Notes: generated by a model not told the origin, from the sequence alone. DNA of 64,000 nucleotides from Pontibacter harenae (GCF_020907245.1 NZ_JAJJWH010000001.1:178135-242134), one strand, 5' to 3'; counted from the first letter of the stretch, positions 43,275 through 53,632 are shown. Program-made: numbers and translations.

Positions 43275-43345
43275 TTTTGGCTAAACGTAACTGGACTAAC
43301 GAATATACTATATTCTTGAACTAGTATGCTATGCAGGCACAACAA

Positions 43346-43375
43346 AAAAAGCAGCCCCCGCAGGAGCTGCTTTTT
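43346..43375 (-). terminator. Terminator of fumC
   Basis: AAAAAGCAGC and GCTGCTTTTT flank a short loop (CCCCGCAGGA), giving a 10-bp stem and T run in the minus direction, about 50 bases after the fumC stop. Confidence 0.8.
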
Positions 43376-43427
43376 CATCTATATGAAACACAGGCAGAGG
43401 CCTATGTACTTAGAATGTAGCGTCTTA

Positions 43428-44822
43428 TTATTTTAAGCTGCCGATCATCTCTTCTGGCTTCACCCACTCGTCGAACTGCTCGTTAGTGAGCAGGCCAAGG
43501 TCGATGGCTGCCTGACGAAGGGTAGTACCTTCTTTGTGAGCAGTCTTAGCAATCTTAGCAGCGTTGTCGTAACCAATGTGCGGGTTCAGGGCTGTAACCA
43601 GCATCAAAGAGTTCTCCAGGTTGTGCTTAATGCGTTCTCTATTTGGCTCTATACCTACGGCGCAGTGCTTATCGAAAGAATCGCAGGCATCACCAATCAG
43701 TTGGGCGCTCATCAGCAGGTTATAAATCATTACAGGCTTAAACACGTTCAGCTCGAAATGGCCGTTCATGCCGCCTACCGAGATAGCCACGTCGTTACCG
43801 ATTACCTGAGCGCAAACCATTGTCATGGCCTCAGCCTGGGTTGGATTTACTTTGCCTGGCATAATAGAAGATCCTGGTTCGTTTTCTGGGATGGTGATTT
43901 CAGCGATACCAGAGCGTGGGCCAGAAGCCAGTAAACGGATATCGTTGGCAATCTTCATCAAGCTTACCGCCAGTTGTTTTAACGCACCAGAGGTTTCTAC
44001 GATAGCATCGTGTGCAGCAAGTGCCTCAAACTTATTTGGAGCCGTACGGAACTCGTGGCCTGCATACTGAGAGATTTTGTCTGCCACCAGTTCAGCATAA
44101 CCAGCAGGCGTGTTCAGACCTGTACCTACCGCAGAACCACCTAAGGCTAAATCTTTCAGGTGATCTAATGTATTCTCAAGTGCTCTTGAACCATACTCCA
44201 GCTGCTTCACATAGCCAGAAAGCTCCTGACCTAGCGTCAGCGGCGTAGCATCCATCAGGTGCGTACGTCCAATCTTCACTACATCCATGAAAGCCTCCGA
44301 TTTGCTTTGCAACGTGTCGCGTAGCTTCTTAATCATAGGCAGCGTGTGCTCTACCACTTTTTTGTAAGCGGCAATATGCATGGCTGTCGGGAAAGTGTCG
44401 TTCGAAGATTGCGATTTGTTTACGTCGTCGTTCGGGTGGATCTTCTTTTTCTCGTCCATCAGGTCGCCGCCTAGTAGTACGTGCGCGCGGTTAGCCACCA
44501 CTTCGTTCACGTTCATGTTAGACTGCGTACCAGAACCAGTCTGCCACACCACCAGCGGGAACTGGTCGTTCAGCTTGCCATCCAGAATCTCATCGCATAC
44601 CTGCGAAATGATGTCAGCTTTATCCTGCGCCAGCACGCCTAGTTCGGCATTGGCCTGCGCGGCAGATTTCTTAAGTATAGCAAAAGCTTCTATAATCTCC
44701 TGCGGCATTTGCTGGCCACCGATCGTAAAGTTTTCTTTTGAGCGTTGTGTTTGAGCGCCCCAGTATTTGTCTGCAGGCACCTCTATCGGGCCCATAGTGT
44801 CTTTCTCTACGCGAACTTGCAT
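43428..44822 (-). CDS. fumC: Class II fumarate hydratase (464 aa)
   Basis: Interconverts fumarate and malate in the citric acid cycle; oxygen-stable, iron-independent enzyme. Diagnostic motifs are the N-terminal [38 protein letters not shown] (about 125-140) and the superfamily signature [16 protein letters not shown] at about 315-330, containing the catalytic Ser loop. Length fits. A TAGCTTTG box lies 40 bases upstream, and a terminator follows, so it is probably a single-gene unit. Confidence 0.98.
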   Translation of the reverse strand: MQVRVEKDTMGPIEVPADKYWGAQTQRSKENFTIGGQQMPQEIIEAFAILKKSAAQANAELGVLAQDKADIISQVCDEILDGKLNDQFPLVVWQTGSGTQSNMNVNEVVANRAHVLLGGDLMDEKKKIHPNDDVNKSQSSNDTFPTAMHIAAYKKVVEHTLPMIKKLRDTLQSKSEAFMDVVKIGRTHLMDATPLTLGQELSGYVKQLEYGSRALENTLDHLKDLALGGSAVGTGLNTPAGYAELVADKISQYAGHEFRTAPNKFEALAAHDAIVETSGALKQLAVSLMKIANDIRLLASGPRSGIAEITIPENEPGSSIMPGKVNPTQAEAMTMVCAQVIGNDVAISVGGMNGHFELNVFKPVMIYNLLMSAQLIGDACDSFDKHCAVGIEPNRERIKHNLENSLMLVTALNPHIGYDNAAKIAKTAHKEGTTLRQAAIDLGLLTNEQFDEWVKPEEMIGSLK

Positions 44823-44861
44823 ATCAATCTATAGTTAGTTTGAAGAATTATCTGTCTGTAG

Positions 44862-44869
44862 CAAAGCTA
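44862..44869 (-). promoter_or_regulatory. Bacteroidota -7 box (TAGCTTTG) upstream of fumC
   Basis: TAGCTTTG matches TANNTTTG and ends 39 bases before the fumC ATG at 44822. No -33 element is clear. Confidence 0.4.
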
Positions 44870-45100
44870 CAAAACTTTTGTTTTAGTTACGAGTTCCGAA
44901 TTTTAAGTGCTGAGTAGGGCTTTTGCTAAATCTACTGCACCACTTTTCTGTAGCTAAAGTTCTGCTCTTCAAGATGCAGAACATAAGATAAAAGACTACT
45001 CTGCTGTAACTTTCTGTTGCCACACTTTACCAAATACGTTTAGGAACGATGGGCTTTTACAGCCGTAACTCATCATTCAGAACTCAAGGCTCAGAACTCA

Positions 45101-45820
45101 TCATCTTATGACCCGTTTGCCCGACTCCTGTGCAAGAAAAGCAATCATCTCTAACTCCACAGGTTTCAGATATGTTGTATTCAGTACGTTTTGGTCGTTA
45201 AAAGTAATCATGTACTCTCCTTCTGCACCCAGATACTCTATACTACTGATGTCGGTCAGTTGGTAAGTTTTATCTTCCTGCAATAAGCTGCTAATGTGCA
45301 TTTGTTGCTCATCGATAGTAACGTGCCAGCGGGTGGAGTACCAGGCAACAGTCCCTCCTATCAGGAGGAGTATTGCAAATAGAAGATAGTAGTAGCGCAT
45401 AGAGCGATGCCCCTCCTGGTTAACAACATACTTTCTGTACAACTGGTAATCGTGGCCTAGCACAGACTGCTGTACTATTCGCAGTGGCAGCAAGCCTAAT
45501 ATAAGACCAAGAAGCAGGCCAGGGGCAAAAAGCGCTCTGAAGTTAGGCGTAAGCAAATACATAGCATTGCCAGTCATGTGTATCATGCTGGTAACTAAAG
45601 CCAGCATACCTGCGCTGAAAACAGCAAAGATGGTAGCAAACAAAAAGTACAGCAGAGTCAGCTTCCACTCCTGCTTCTGGATATACTTTATCTCATCGGC
45701 GGTAACACTTTCGGCTGTCGCCTTTGGAGGGGATAATTTGCGAATGGCAAACCGCACCACAGGCAACAGCACAGCCACTGCAAAGAAACTCAGTAAAAGA
45801 CTTTTAATTATTTCGAGCAT
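45101..45820 (-). CDS. Multi-pass membrane protein of unknown function (239 aa)
   Basis: Five or so membrane segments are visible: ILSLLLSFFAVAVLLPVV-type N-terminus, YFLFATIFAVFSAGMLALV, LFAPGLLLGLILGLLPL and YLLFAILLLIGGTVAWY. After the last helix about 70 residues remain (WHVTIDEQQMHISSLLQEDK...EYMITFNDQNVLNTTYLKP), a small beta-rich domain resembling a PH-like fold such as those seen in DUF304-type proteins. No specific family. A TACCTTTG box lies 18 bases upstream. Nothing nearby points to a pathway. Confidence 0.7.
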   Translation of the reverse strand: MLEIIKSLLLSFFAVAVLLPVVRFAIRKLSPPKATAESVTADEIKYIQKQEWKLTLLYFLFATIFAVFSAGMLALVTSMIHMTGNAMYLLTPNFRALFAPGLLLGLILGLLPLRIVQQSVLGHDYQLYRKYVVNQEGHRSMRYYYLLFAILLLIGGTVAWYSTRWHVTIDEQQMHISSLLQEDKTYQLTDISSIEYLGAEGEYMITFNDQNVLNTTYLKPVELEMIAFLAQESGKRVIR

Positions 45821-45838
45821 AAAAAATTAGGTATGCCG

Positions 45839-45846
45839 CAAAGGTA
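45839..45846 (-). promoter_or_regulatory. Bacteroidota -7 box (TACCTTTG)
   Basis: TACCTTTG matches TANNTTTG and ends 18 bases before the ATG at 45820. Confidence 0.4.
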
Positions 45847-46054
45847 ATACGGTATACCTAATTTTCTGTAAATAAAGCCTAATAACCAGGCGGGCCAACA
45901 AGTAAAGACTGTAGGTGTTTTAAGAAAAGAAGGTTAATTTAATATGATTTTCACTATCTTTTCAACTAAAATTGGTGCTTCAGGTAAAAGTATAACTTCT
46001 AATTATGTGTGGTATGAGGGGGATCTTTGATGTTGGAGCTTTTAAATTATTAAA

Positions 46055-48979
46055 ATGAAAGTAACCAAACTGGTCATTTTTATAAGAGATTACTTTCTGG
46101 CTATAGTTTCTTTTTTGCTAATCTTCCTGCTCACCCTATTTGTATATTCCGAAACAAAGCAGAAAGCCGCAGAACGGAGAGCGAAGCTATTTGATATTAC
46201 TGCGTCGCAGGCTGTGGAAGCAATAGATCTTCAGATGCGTGACTACGTGCAGGTGTTAATAGGTGCGAAGGCATTGTTTATCGCATCAGATACAATAGAG
46301 CGGAAACCCTGGAAGCAATACTACGAAGCCCTGAACCTGGAGAAGAACTATCCTGGCATACAAGGTTTAGGATATGCAGTAGCAGTGTGGCCCGACCAGC
46401 TGGAAGAACACAACAACTTGCTGCGAGCAGAAGGATTTGAAAACTTTAAGTTGTGGCCCGAAGGTAAAAGGCCTTTCTACACCTCTATTATATACTTGGA
46501 GCCGTTTGTAGGCCGCAACCTCAGGGCCTTTGGCTACGACATGTACAGCGACTCCGTAAGGCGTTCTGCCATGAAAATGGCCCGCGATACCAAGAAGCCA
46601 ACCATGACAGGAAAGGTTCGGCTAGTGCAGGAGAACGGAGAAGATGAGCAGGCTGGGTTTCTTGTTTACCTACCTATTTACAAAAATAACTCTGACCCTG
46701 AATCTATCCGCGAACGCCAGCTCCAAATAAAAGGCTTTGTATACAGCCCATTCCGTGCAAAAGATCTCATGTCTGCCGTGCTAGGCAAAAATTACGATGA
46801 TCTGGATATCGAAGTGTATGATGGCAATACAATGGATAAAGCTTCTGTGCTCTTTAGCACCGATAGCACGCTGCACTACCATAGCGAAGAGAAGCGCCCT
46901 TTTAGTAAGCTAAGCACCATCAGGGTAGGCAACAGGATCTGGCGCGTGTACAGTTCTGCCGACGACAGCTTTGGAAACGCTACCGATGTAGGCCTGCCTT
47001 ATTTTATATTGATGGGCGGTAGCATTATGAGCTTGCTCATATTCTTAATTGTGTGGTCGCTCTCTAACAGCCGCCGCTCTAACCGCATCAAGCAAAGTAT
47101 AACAGACAATGCCACTGCAGCCCTGTTTATGATAAACGGAAAAGGCTACTGTACTTTTATGAACCCCGCGGCGGAAGAAATGACGGGCTATACCTTGGAA
47201 GAAATGAAGGCAAAGCCGCTGCACGAGATGATTCATCACACCCGCCCAGATGGTAGCCCTTTCCCTGTGGAAGAATGCTCAATAGGCAAAGTATTACCAA
47301 CAAACACTGATGTAAGGGCGCATGAGGATGTGTATATCAGGAAAGACGGAAGCTTTTTTGATGTGGTAATCGCCGCCAAGCCTATCATGGAAAATAATGT
47401 GCCCAGTGGTACGATTATAGAAGTGCGCGACATAACAGAAGAGAAAAAGGTGCAGCAGGCTATTCTGGAGAGCGAGGCTCGTTTCAGAACCATGGCCGAT
47501 AGTGCCCCTGTTATGATTTGGATGGCTGATGCCTGGGGGCAGTGCATGTACGTGAACGACCAGTGGCTGGAGTTTACAGGCAAAACATTTGAAGAAAATA
47601 TAAACTTTGGGTGGCTACAGCCTATAGCATCAGAAGATGGTACCTATTACGAAGATGTTTACAAAAAAGCATGCGCCGAGGCAGCACCTTTCCGAGTAGA
47701 GTACCGCATGAAACGCAGTGATGGACAGCAGCGCTGGGTAGTAAATACAGGCACGCCTCGTTTCGGTGCTAGCAATGAGTTTTTAGGACATATAGGTTCT
47801 GTTTTAGATATAACCGAAATAAAAGAGGCAGAGCGTAAAATAAAGCAGAACGCCGAACTATTGCAGAAGCTGTTTTTGGAAGTACCTGCCCTGGTGGCGC
47901 TGCTTCGTGCGCCCGATCAGCAATATGTGCTGGCAAACCCACAGTACCGCAAGCTGTACGGAAGCAGGCCTTTGGTTGGCAAAACGCTGCGGGAGGCGCA
48001 TCCAGAGTTGGAAGGGATAGGGTTCTTCGAACGTTTAGATAAAGTTTTTTCGTCAGGCAAAGCCTATGTGGGGCAGGAAGTAACAGCTCCGATAGATAGA
48101 AACAGCGATGGCAACCTGCAAGAGGCTTATTTTAACCTGGTGTACCAGCCGCTGTTAGATGGTAAAGGAAAAGTAGAAGCTGTATTGTTGTTTGCCGTAG
48201 AGGTTACAGAACTGGTGGCAGCCCGCAAAAAGCTGGCAGCTACAAACGAGGAGCTAAGCCAGACAAACCAGGAACTACAGCGCATTAACGATGACCTCGA
48301 TAGCTTTGTATACACCGCCTCCCACGATTTAAAATCGCCTATTGCCAATATGGAAGGGCTGATAACGCTGCTGCGTGATATTTTACAAGGCAAACTAGAA
48401 GGCGAAGACAGTCAGGTGCTGGATATGGTTGGCAACTCCATCAACAAATTAAAGCTTACGGTAGCCGATCTGGCAGAAATAACGAAGGTGCAGAAGGAGT
48501 TGCAGGAAAGCATAGAGCCGCTTTCATTTCAAAGCTTACTACAGGATGTAGAAGCCGATATCAGCAGCCTGATTGAAGAAGCCGATGCTATTATAGAAAC
48601 AGATTTTCAGGTTGACAACATTACATATGCCCGAAAAAACCTGAGAAGCATCATCTACAACCTTGTGTCGAATGCCATTAAGTACAGAGACCCTACACGC
48701 CAGCCGCTGGTGCAGCTAAGCACTTGTCAGCAAGATGGATACATTGTGCTGGAGGTGCAGGATAATGGTTTGGGTATAAAAAAAGAGCAGCAGCACAAAC
48801 TATTCAACATGTTTAAGCGCCTGCACAGCCATGTAGAAGGCACAGGCATAGGTCTGTATATTGTAAAGCGCATTATAGAAAACAACGGAGGGCGCATAGA
48901 AGTAGAGAGCGAGTTAGGCAAAGGCACTACGTTCAAAGTACGCTTTAAGCAGGTGCCTATAGAAGCACAAAAAGTCTAA
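46055..48979 (+). CDS. CHASE-PAS sensor histidine kinase (974 aa)
   Basis: Membrane-bound sensor kinase. A first membrane helix lies at about 10-32, followed by a CHASE-type periplasmic sensor at about 60-270 (YYEALNLEKNYPGIQGLGYAVAV, RNLRAFGYDM) and a second helix at about 308-330. Three PAS domains follow at about 345-470, 470-600 and 605-735. The H box is FVYTASHDLKSPIANMEG with His757, then the N box NLVSNAIKYRD near 875, G1 VQDNGLGI and G2 GTGIGLYIVKRIIENNGG. Complete and likely active. No response regulator lies beside it, so it is an orphan. The ligand is unknown; CHASE domains bind small molecules such as cytokinin-like compounds in other organisms. Confidence 0.93.
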   Translation: MKVTKLVIFIRDYFLAIVSFLLIFLLTLFVYSETKQKAAERRAKLFDITASQAVEAIDLQMRDYVQVLIGAKALFIASDTIERKPWKQYYEALNLEKNYPGIQGLGYAVAVWPDQLEEHNNLLRAEGFENFKLWPEGKRPFYTSIIYLEPFVGRNLRAFGYDMYSDSVRRSAMKMARDTKKPTMTGKVRLVQENGEDEQAGFLVYLPIYKNNSDPESIRERQLQIKGFVYSPFRAKDLMSAVLGKNYDDLDIEVYDGNTMDKASVLFSTDSTLHYHSEEKRPFSKLSTIRVGNRIWRVYSSADDSFGNATDVGLPYFILMGGSIMSLLIFLIVWSLSNSRRSNRIKQSITDNATAALFMINGKGYCTFMNPAAEEMTGYTLEEMKAKPLHEMIHHTRPDGSPFPVEECSIGKVLPTNTDVRAHEDVYIRKDGSFFDVVIAAKPIMENNVPSGTIIEVRDITEEKKVQQAILESEARFRTMADSAPVMIWMADAWGQCMYVNDQWLEFTGKTFEENINFGWLQPIASEDGTYYEDVYKKACAEAAPFRVEYRMKRSDGQQRWVVNTGTPRFGASNEFLGHIGSVLDITEIKEAERKIKQNAELLQKLFLEVPALVALLRAPDQQYVLANPQYRKLYGSRPLVGKTLREAHPELEGIGFFERLDKVFSSGKAYVGQEVTAPIDRNSDGNLQEAYFNLVYQPLLDGKGKVEAVLLFAVEVTELVAARKKLAATNEELSQTNQELQRINDDLDSFVYTASHDLKSPIANMEGLITLLRDILQGKLEGEDSQVLDMVGNSINKLKLTVADLAEITKVQKELQESIEPLSFQSLLQDVEADISSLIEEADAIIETDFQVDNITYARKNLRSIIYNLVSNAIKYRDPTRQPLVQLSTCQQDGYIVLEVQDNGLGIKKEQQHKLFNMFKRLHSHVEGTGIGLYIVKRIIENNGGRIEVESELGKGTTFKVRFKQVPIEAQKV

Positions 48980-49089
48980 CAGCTGCTAACACAAACCCAT
49001 GCAAAATTACTTTTTAACGAGATTTTAGATTCAGCTAGCTCCGCTCTAAAAAGTGAAGATAATGCTGCTATTGGCAATTTTCTGCCCCT

Positions 49090-49097
49090 TAACTTTG
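49090..49097 (+). promoter_or_regulatory. Possible radA promoter -7 box (TAACTTTG)
   Basis: TAACTTTG matches TANNTTTG, 60 bases before the radA ATG at 49157. TTGG at 49071-49074 is a weak -33 candidate with short spacing. Confidence 0.35.
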
Positions 49098-49156
49098 TTC
49101 TGATCTAAGGACATTCCATCCTAAAACAATCTACAAAAAACGAACAGCGACATTTA

Positions 49157-50536
49157 ATGGCTAAAATAAAAACGTCTTACTTCTGCCAGAACTGTGGCGC
49201 CCAATCTGCCAAATGGATTGGCAAGTGCCCAGCATGTGGCGAGTGGAATACTTATGTAGAAGAAGTGGTGCAGCGCGAGGAGGTAACCCCTACCAGCGCC
49301 TGGAAAGTAGGCACTAGTTCTGCACAAGTTTCGAGCAAGCCTAAGCCCATTGCCGATATCAGTTACCAGGAGCAGCAGCGTATTATATCGAAGGACGAAG
49401 AACTGAACCGTGTGTTGGGCGGAGGTATAGTGCCAGGATCTATGGTGTTGATTGGTGGCGAGCCAGGTATAGGCAAGTCAACGCTGATGCTGCAGATTGC
49501 GCTTTCGCTGAGTGGATTGCGCGTACTGTACGTGAGCGGTGAAGAAAGCGAGCAGCAGATTAAAATGCGCGCCGAACGCCTTGTAGCCCAAACCTCCGAC
49601 TGCTTTATACTTACTGAAACAGGTACACAAAATATTTTTAAGCAGATAGAGTTGTTGCGCCCACAGGTACTCATTGTCGATTCTATCCAGACTCTCCACT
49701 CCTCTTTTATAGAGGCAGGAGCAGGTAGTGTAAGTCAGGTGCGGGAATGTACGGCAGAGCTGCTAAAGTTTGCCAAGGAAAGCGGTGTACCTGTCTTCCT
49801 GATCGGCCACATCACCAAAGAAGGAAATTTGGCAGGCCCAAAAATTCTGGAGCACATGGTAGATACAGTGTTGCAGTTCGAAGGCGATCGCCACATGACC
49901 TACCGCATCCTGCGCACCACCAAAAACCGTTTCGGCTCTACCTCAGAATTGGGTATATACGAAATGCTAGGCACAGGACTACGCGAGGTAAGTAATCCTT
50001 CGGAAATACTGATATCGCAGCGCGAAGATTCTTTTAGCGGCATTGCGATAGGTGCAACGCTGGAAGGTAACCGTCCGCTGCTGATAGAGGTGCAGAGCCT
50101 TGTAACCCCTGCTACCTACGGCACTCCGCAACGCACCAGCACAGGCTTCGATGGCAAACGCCTGAACATGCTGCTGGCAGTGCTGGAGAAACGCGGCGGC
50201 TACCGTTTAGGTGCTCAAGACGTTTTCCTGAACATAGCTGGCGGCCTTAAAGTGGAAGATCCTGCGCTTGACTTAGCAGTGTGTGCCTCTATCCTTTCTT
50301 CTTTCGAGGACATGGCTATACCAAGTACCACCTGTTTTGCAGCAGAAGTAGGTTTGGGAGGCGAAGTAAGAGCCGTTAATCGTGTCGAGAACCGTATCAC
50401 GGAAGCAGAAAAACTGGGCTTCAAAGACATTTATATCTCTAAGTACAACAAAAAAGGCGTTGACTTGAGCAAATTCTCCATCAATATACATGCTCTTGGC
50501 AGATTGGAAGAAGTGTTCAGCAGCTTGTTTGGGTAA
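49157..50536 (+). CDS. radA: DNA repair protein RadA (459 aa)
   Basis: RecA-like ATPase that helps process branch intermediates in recombination. The four-Cys zinc finger is CQNCGAQSAKWIGKCPACGEW at about 9-29, split as CxxC and CxxC. The Walker A is GGEPGIGKSTL near 95-105. The RadA-specific KNRFGSTSE is near 254-262. A Lon-like C-terminal domain from about 340 includes DVFLNIAGGLKVEDPALDLA and ends with the family's DISKYNKKGVDLSKF pattern. Complete. A promoter-like box lies 60 bases upstream, and the 537-base region beyond it is non-coding. Confidence 0.97.
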   Translation: MAKIKTSYFCQNCGAQSAKWIGKCPACGEWNTYVEEVVQREEVTPTSAWKVGTSSAQVSSKPKPIADISYQEQQRIISKDEELNRVLGGGIVPGSMVLIGGEPGIGKSTLMLQIALSLSGLRVLYVSGEESEQQIKMRAERLVAQTSDCFILTETGTQNIFKQIELLRPQVLIVDSIQTLHSSFIEAGAGSVSQVRECTAELLKFAKESGVPVFLIGHITKEGNLAGPKILEHMVDTVLQFEGDRHMTYRILRTTKNRFGSTSELGIYEMLGTGLREVSNPSEILISQREDSFSGIAIGATLEGNRPLLIEVQSLVTPATYGTPQRTSTGFDGKRLNMLLAVLEKRGGYRLGAQDVFLNIAGGLKVEDPALDLAVCASILSSFEDMAIPSTTCFAAEVGLGGEVRAVNRVENRITEAEKLGFKDIYISKYNKKGVDLSKFSINIHALGRLEEVFSSLFG

Positions 50537-51073
50537 GGGTTTTGGAACCACAATGCAATAAAAGCTTTGTGCCTACTTCTTTAAAAAATATAAAAATAAA
50601 GTTGGTCTGTCTGAACTTCTAGTGGGCTAGTTATGGTTTATGTAGCAAATGCTGGTAACTCCTATAAATGCTAATAATCACATGGATGCTGGTGTTTTAG
50701 AGTTGGATTTAGTAGTAAAACTGAACTTCACGAGCTACAAAATATATCTGCTTGCTTCTTCATTGAGGAGTGAAGGGGGCAATCAATACAATTTTCGTCG
50801 GCCAGGCAATTGAGAAGCAGCCAACGGACTTCTACAGCATCTCGATGCTGACCATGTTTCTAAAATAGTTTATCGTTCACATATTCCTGCAGCCCGATGC
50901 TTCTAGCGTCGGGCTGCTTGCTTTTACAGCCTTTGCTTTATAAAAACCTATCCTTTGCCTGTAAATAACCGTTCATATAATAGATGCGTATTTTATCTCT
51001 ACCACCCCTTGCTTACAGAGGGTGTTGAGATAAGCATTCTTTTTAATGATTATTTAACCAAACGACTATATAT
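50537..51073. other. Non-coding gap with an orphan hairpin
   Basis: No gene seen in 537 bases. At 50889-50917 GCAGCCCGATGC pairs with GCGTCGGGCTGC around TTCTA (one G-T wobble), followed by TTGCTTTT. It has intrinsic-terminator form but lies 352 bases after the radA stop, so it could end a small RNA transcript or a long radA 3' leader. No Shine-Dalgarno-led small frame was found before it. Confidence 0.5.
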
Positions 51074-52258
51074 ATGGCATTGATAAATAAGAAAGACATT
51101 GAGACGTTGCTTAATGTACAGGAAAATACACAAAACGCTTTGTGCATTTCAATATTCATACCTACACACCGTGCTGGAGCCGAAACGCTGAACGGACAGG
51201 ACAGCACGTTGTTCAAGAACAAAATAAACGAAGTAAAAAAATTACTCGCAGTACGTAATTTATCAGAAGCGGAGATAGACGAATATATAAAGCCAGCAGA
51301 AGAACTACTGCACGCTAATGGTTTTTGGCGCCACCAAGGCGAAGGTTTGGCTGTGTTTATCACGAAAGGCTTCTCTACACACTACACGCTACCTATTGTA
51401 ATGCCTGAGGCAGTGTATGTGATGAATAAGTTCTACTTTACCCCAATACTACCTTTGCTAAGCCAGAACGGTCGCTTCTTTGTGCTGTGGCTATACCGTG
51501 AGAAAATCAGATTCTACGAAGCAACTATCGATAGCATCCGAGAAGTTGATATTACTTCTTTTGTGCCAGAGTCTATGAATGAGTCGCTGAAGTTTGACGT
51601 AAAAGGCAATGACCAGGACTATAATTTTAGCAGAACCGCAGTAAACGGTACAGGTATACTTAATACCGCTCAAGGCTTTACGCAAGGCGACCAACAATAT
51701 GATCGCGTACACCAGTTTATGCAGGATATAGACAGCAGCATGCAGGAAATATTGCATGATGCCACAGAACCGCTTATTCTGGCTGGTGTAGACCACTACT
51801 GCAGTATTTTCCGCACTACAAGTAAGTACAAAAACATAGTGCCGCAAAATATTAACGTGAATGAAGGTGTAGACGGCATGAAAACCATACATGAAAAAGC
51901 CGTGGACATTATGAAGCCGCTCATGCACCAGAGCCACGTCGAATCTTTGGACCGTTACCAAAATGTGGCAGGTACGGGCGTTACTTCCGATGATATTGCC
52001 ACAGTGGCAGCCGAAGCCGTGCACGGCCGTGTAGATACCTTGTTTATTGCACCAAGCGACCCAGTTTGGGGTACTTATGATGCCGTAAAAGCTACTGCCG
52101 AGATACACGATGAATACCACCAGGGCGACGATGACCTAATTAACCTGGCTGCTATAAAAACTATATCGCAGGGCGGTAGAGTGTTTGTAAGCAACTATGG
52201 TGGCATGGCTGAGGTAAGCGACGGACAGGGTAACGTTAAAGCTCTTTTCAGATACTAA
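51074..52258 (+). CDS. eRF1-like (baeRF-type) hypothetical protein (394 aa)
   Basis: Soluble protein resembling the bacterial archaeo-eukaryotic release-factor-like (baeRF) families. It begins INKKDIETLLNVQENTQNAL and has SIFIPTHRAGAE near 28-39, then a middle domain with FFVLWLYREKIRFYEA, and a C-terminal domain with EPLILAGVDHYCSIFRTTS and VDTLFIAPSDPVWGTYD. The eRF1 GGQ catalytic tripeptide is not seen. Function is unproven in this group; links to ribosome rescue are speculative. A terminator follows at 52301. Complete, with a good start context after a purine-rich stretch. Confidence 0.75.
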   Translation: MALINKKDIETLLNVQENTQNALCISIFIPTHRAGAETLNGQDSTLFKNKINEVKKLLAVRNLSEAEIDEYIKPAEELLHANGFWRHQGEGLAVFITKGFSTHYTLPIVMPEAVYVMNKFYFTPILPLLSQNGRFFVLWLYREKIRFYEATIDSIREVDITSFVPESMNESLKFDVKGNDQDYNFSRTAVNGTGILNTAQGFTQGDQQYDRVHQFMQDIDSSMQEILHDATEPLILAGVDHYCSIFRTTSKYKNIVPQNINVNEGVDGMKTIHEKAVDIMKPLMHQSHVESLDRYQNVAGTGVTSDDIATVAAEAVHGRVDTLFIAPSDPVWGTYDAVKATAEIHDEYHQGDDDLINLAAIKTISQGGRVFVSNYGGMAEVSDGQGNVKALFRY

Positions 52259-52300
52259 AACGCATAATTTTGGCCTTTCGAGCCAGAAAGCATAATTTAG

Positions 52301-52331
52301 TGGGGTAGCCAACAGGTTACCCCATTTTTTT
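52301..52331 (+). terminator. Terminator of the eRF1-like gene
   Basis: TGGGGTAGCC pairs with GGTTACCCCA (one G-T pair) around AACA and is followed by a run of Ts. The gap 52259-52612 holds no other feature. Confidence 0.8.
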
Positions 52332-52612
52332 AAAGCTTACACTACAAATATGCCGCTCAACTTAAAGAAAGCTCAGGGCTAATGTGAACGAGCAAACGAG
52401 GCAGCAGACTAGTTTTACAAGAAGTGCAGCTTTACGGAAACAAGCCGTTCAGAGGTAGACAGCTTTAGAAAACCATACCCACTACCTCACTCGGTATTTA
52501 ATATTGGTGAGTTGAGTAAAAGCCAGTAGCAAGCTATATCTAAACAATTTATAGCGGCTGCAGTTCTTTTAAAAGAATACCATAAATTACCTATCAACCT
52601 TATACTGTTACT

Positions 52613-53632
52613 GTGCCACACCTAACCGACGGGCTTAACTTTCTATCTAAACTAACACCGCTTCGTGCCTTAAATGCACTACAGGTAGTGAGCAGCTATA
52701 TAGTTTCTAAAGTAACAGGCAAGGCTACACATTGGGGCTATCCGTTTAGCATTTCTATAGAGCCCACCACCTCTTGCAACCTCCGTTGTCCTGAGTGTCC
52801 CAGTGGCCTCCGCTCCTTTACCCGCCCTACAGGTATGCTGCAGCAGGATATTTTCGAGACTACGATAGAGCAGCTGCACAAGCGCTTGCTATACCTCATC
52901 TTCTACTTTCAGGGAGAGCCTTACCTGCACAAAGAGTTTTTACGGATGGTGAAGTATGCCTCCAGCAGGGGCATTTATACTGCGACCTCTACCAACGCAC
53001 ATTTTCTGGATGATGAGAATGCCCGCAAAACGGTAGAGTCGGGCTTGGATCGCCTGATTGTATCGATAGACGGCACTACACAGGAAACTTATGCGGCTTA
53101 CCGTATAGGCGGTAAGCTGGAGAAGGTGCTGGAGGGAACAAGAAATGTGGTGAAGTGGAAAAAAGAGTTAAAATCGAAAACACCACACATCATGTTTCAG
53201 TTTTTAGTAGTACGGCCTAACGAGCATCAGCTGGATGACGTAAAGAAGCTGGCGCAGGAGCTGGGCGTAGATGAGGTAGTTTTTAAAACGGCACAAATCT
53301 ACGACTATGCGCAAGGTTCGCCGCTTATCCCGACGATAGACTATTATTCTCGGTACCAGAACAACGGAGATGGCAGCTACAGCCTTAAAAATAAGCTGTT
53401 GAACCATTGCTGGAAGATGTGGCATTCGTGTGTCATTACCTGGGATGGCCTGATGGTGCCCTGCTGCTTCGATAAAGACGCCGAGTACAGAATGGGTGAT
53501 TTAAAAGAGGAAAGTTTTCAGCAGGTGTGGCGTGGGCCCGCGTATAAGCAGTTTAGGCAGTCGGTGCTGCGTTCTCGTTCCGAAATAGAAATGTGCCGAA
53601 ACTGTACGGAGGGTACCAAAGTGTGGGCCTGA
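52613..53632 (+). CDS. Radical SAM/SPASM-domain protein (339 aa)
   Basis: Radical SAM enzyme with a C-terminal auxiliary-cluster domain. The CxxxCxxC cluster is in TTSCNLRCPECPSGLRSF at about 52-69. A GEPYLHKEFL motif near 103 and VSIDGTTQETYAAYR near 149-163 are typical. The SPASM part is HSCVITWDGLMVPCCFDKDAEY near 274-296 and ends with MCRNCTEG. The GTG start at 52613 gives MPHLTDGLNFLSKL. No peptide-precursor gene lies beside it, so its substrate is unknown; related enzymes modify peptides or nucleosides. It is 31 bases upstream of the MscS gene and may share its transcript. Confidence 0.9.
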   Translation: MPHLTDGLNFLSKLTPLRALNALQVVSSYIVSKVTGKATHWGYPFSISIEPTTSCNLRCPECPSGLRSFTRPTGMLQQDIFETTIEQLHKRLLYLIFYFQGEPYLHKEFLRMVKYASSRGIYTATSTNAHFLDDENARKTVESGLDRLIVSIDGTTQETYAAYRIGGKLEKVLEGTRNVVKWKKELKSKTPHIMFQFLVVRPNEHQLDDVKKLAQELGVDEVVFKTAQIYDYAQGSPLIPTIDYYSRYQNNGDGSYSLKNKLLNHCWKMWHSCVITWDGLMVPCCFDKDAEYRMGDLKEESFQQVWRGPAYKQFRQSVLRSRSEIEMCRNCTEGTKVWA

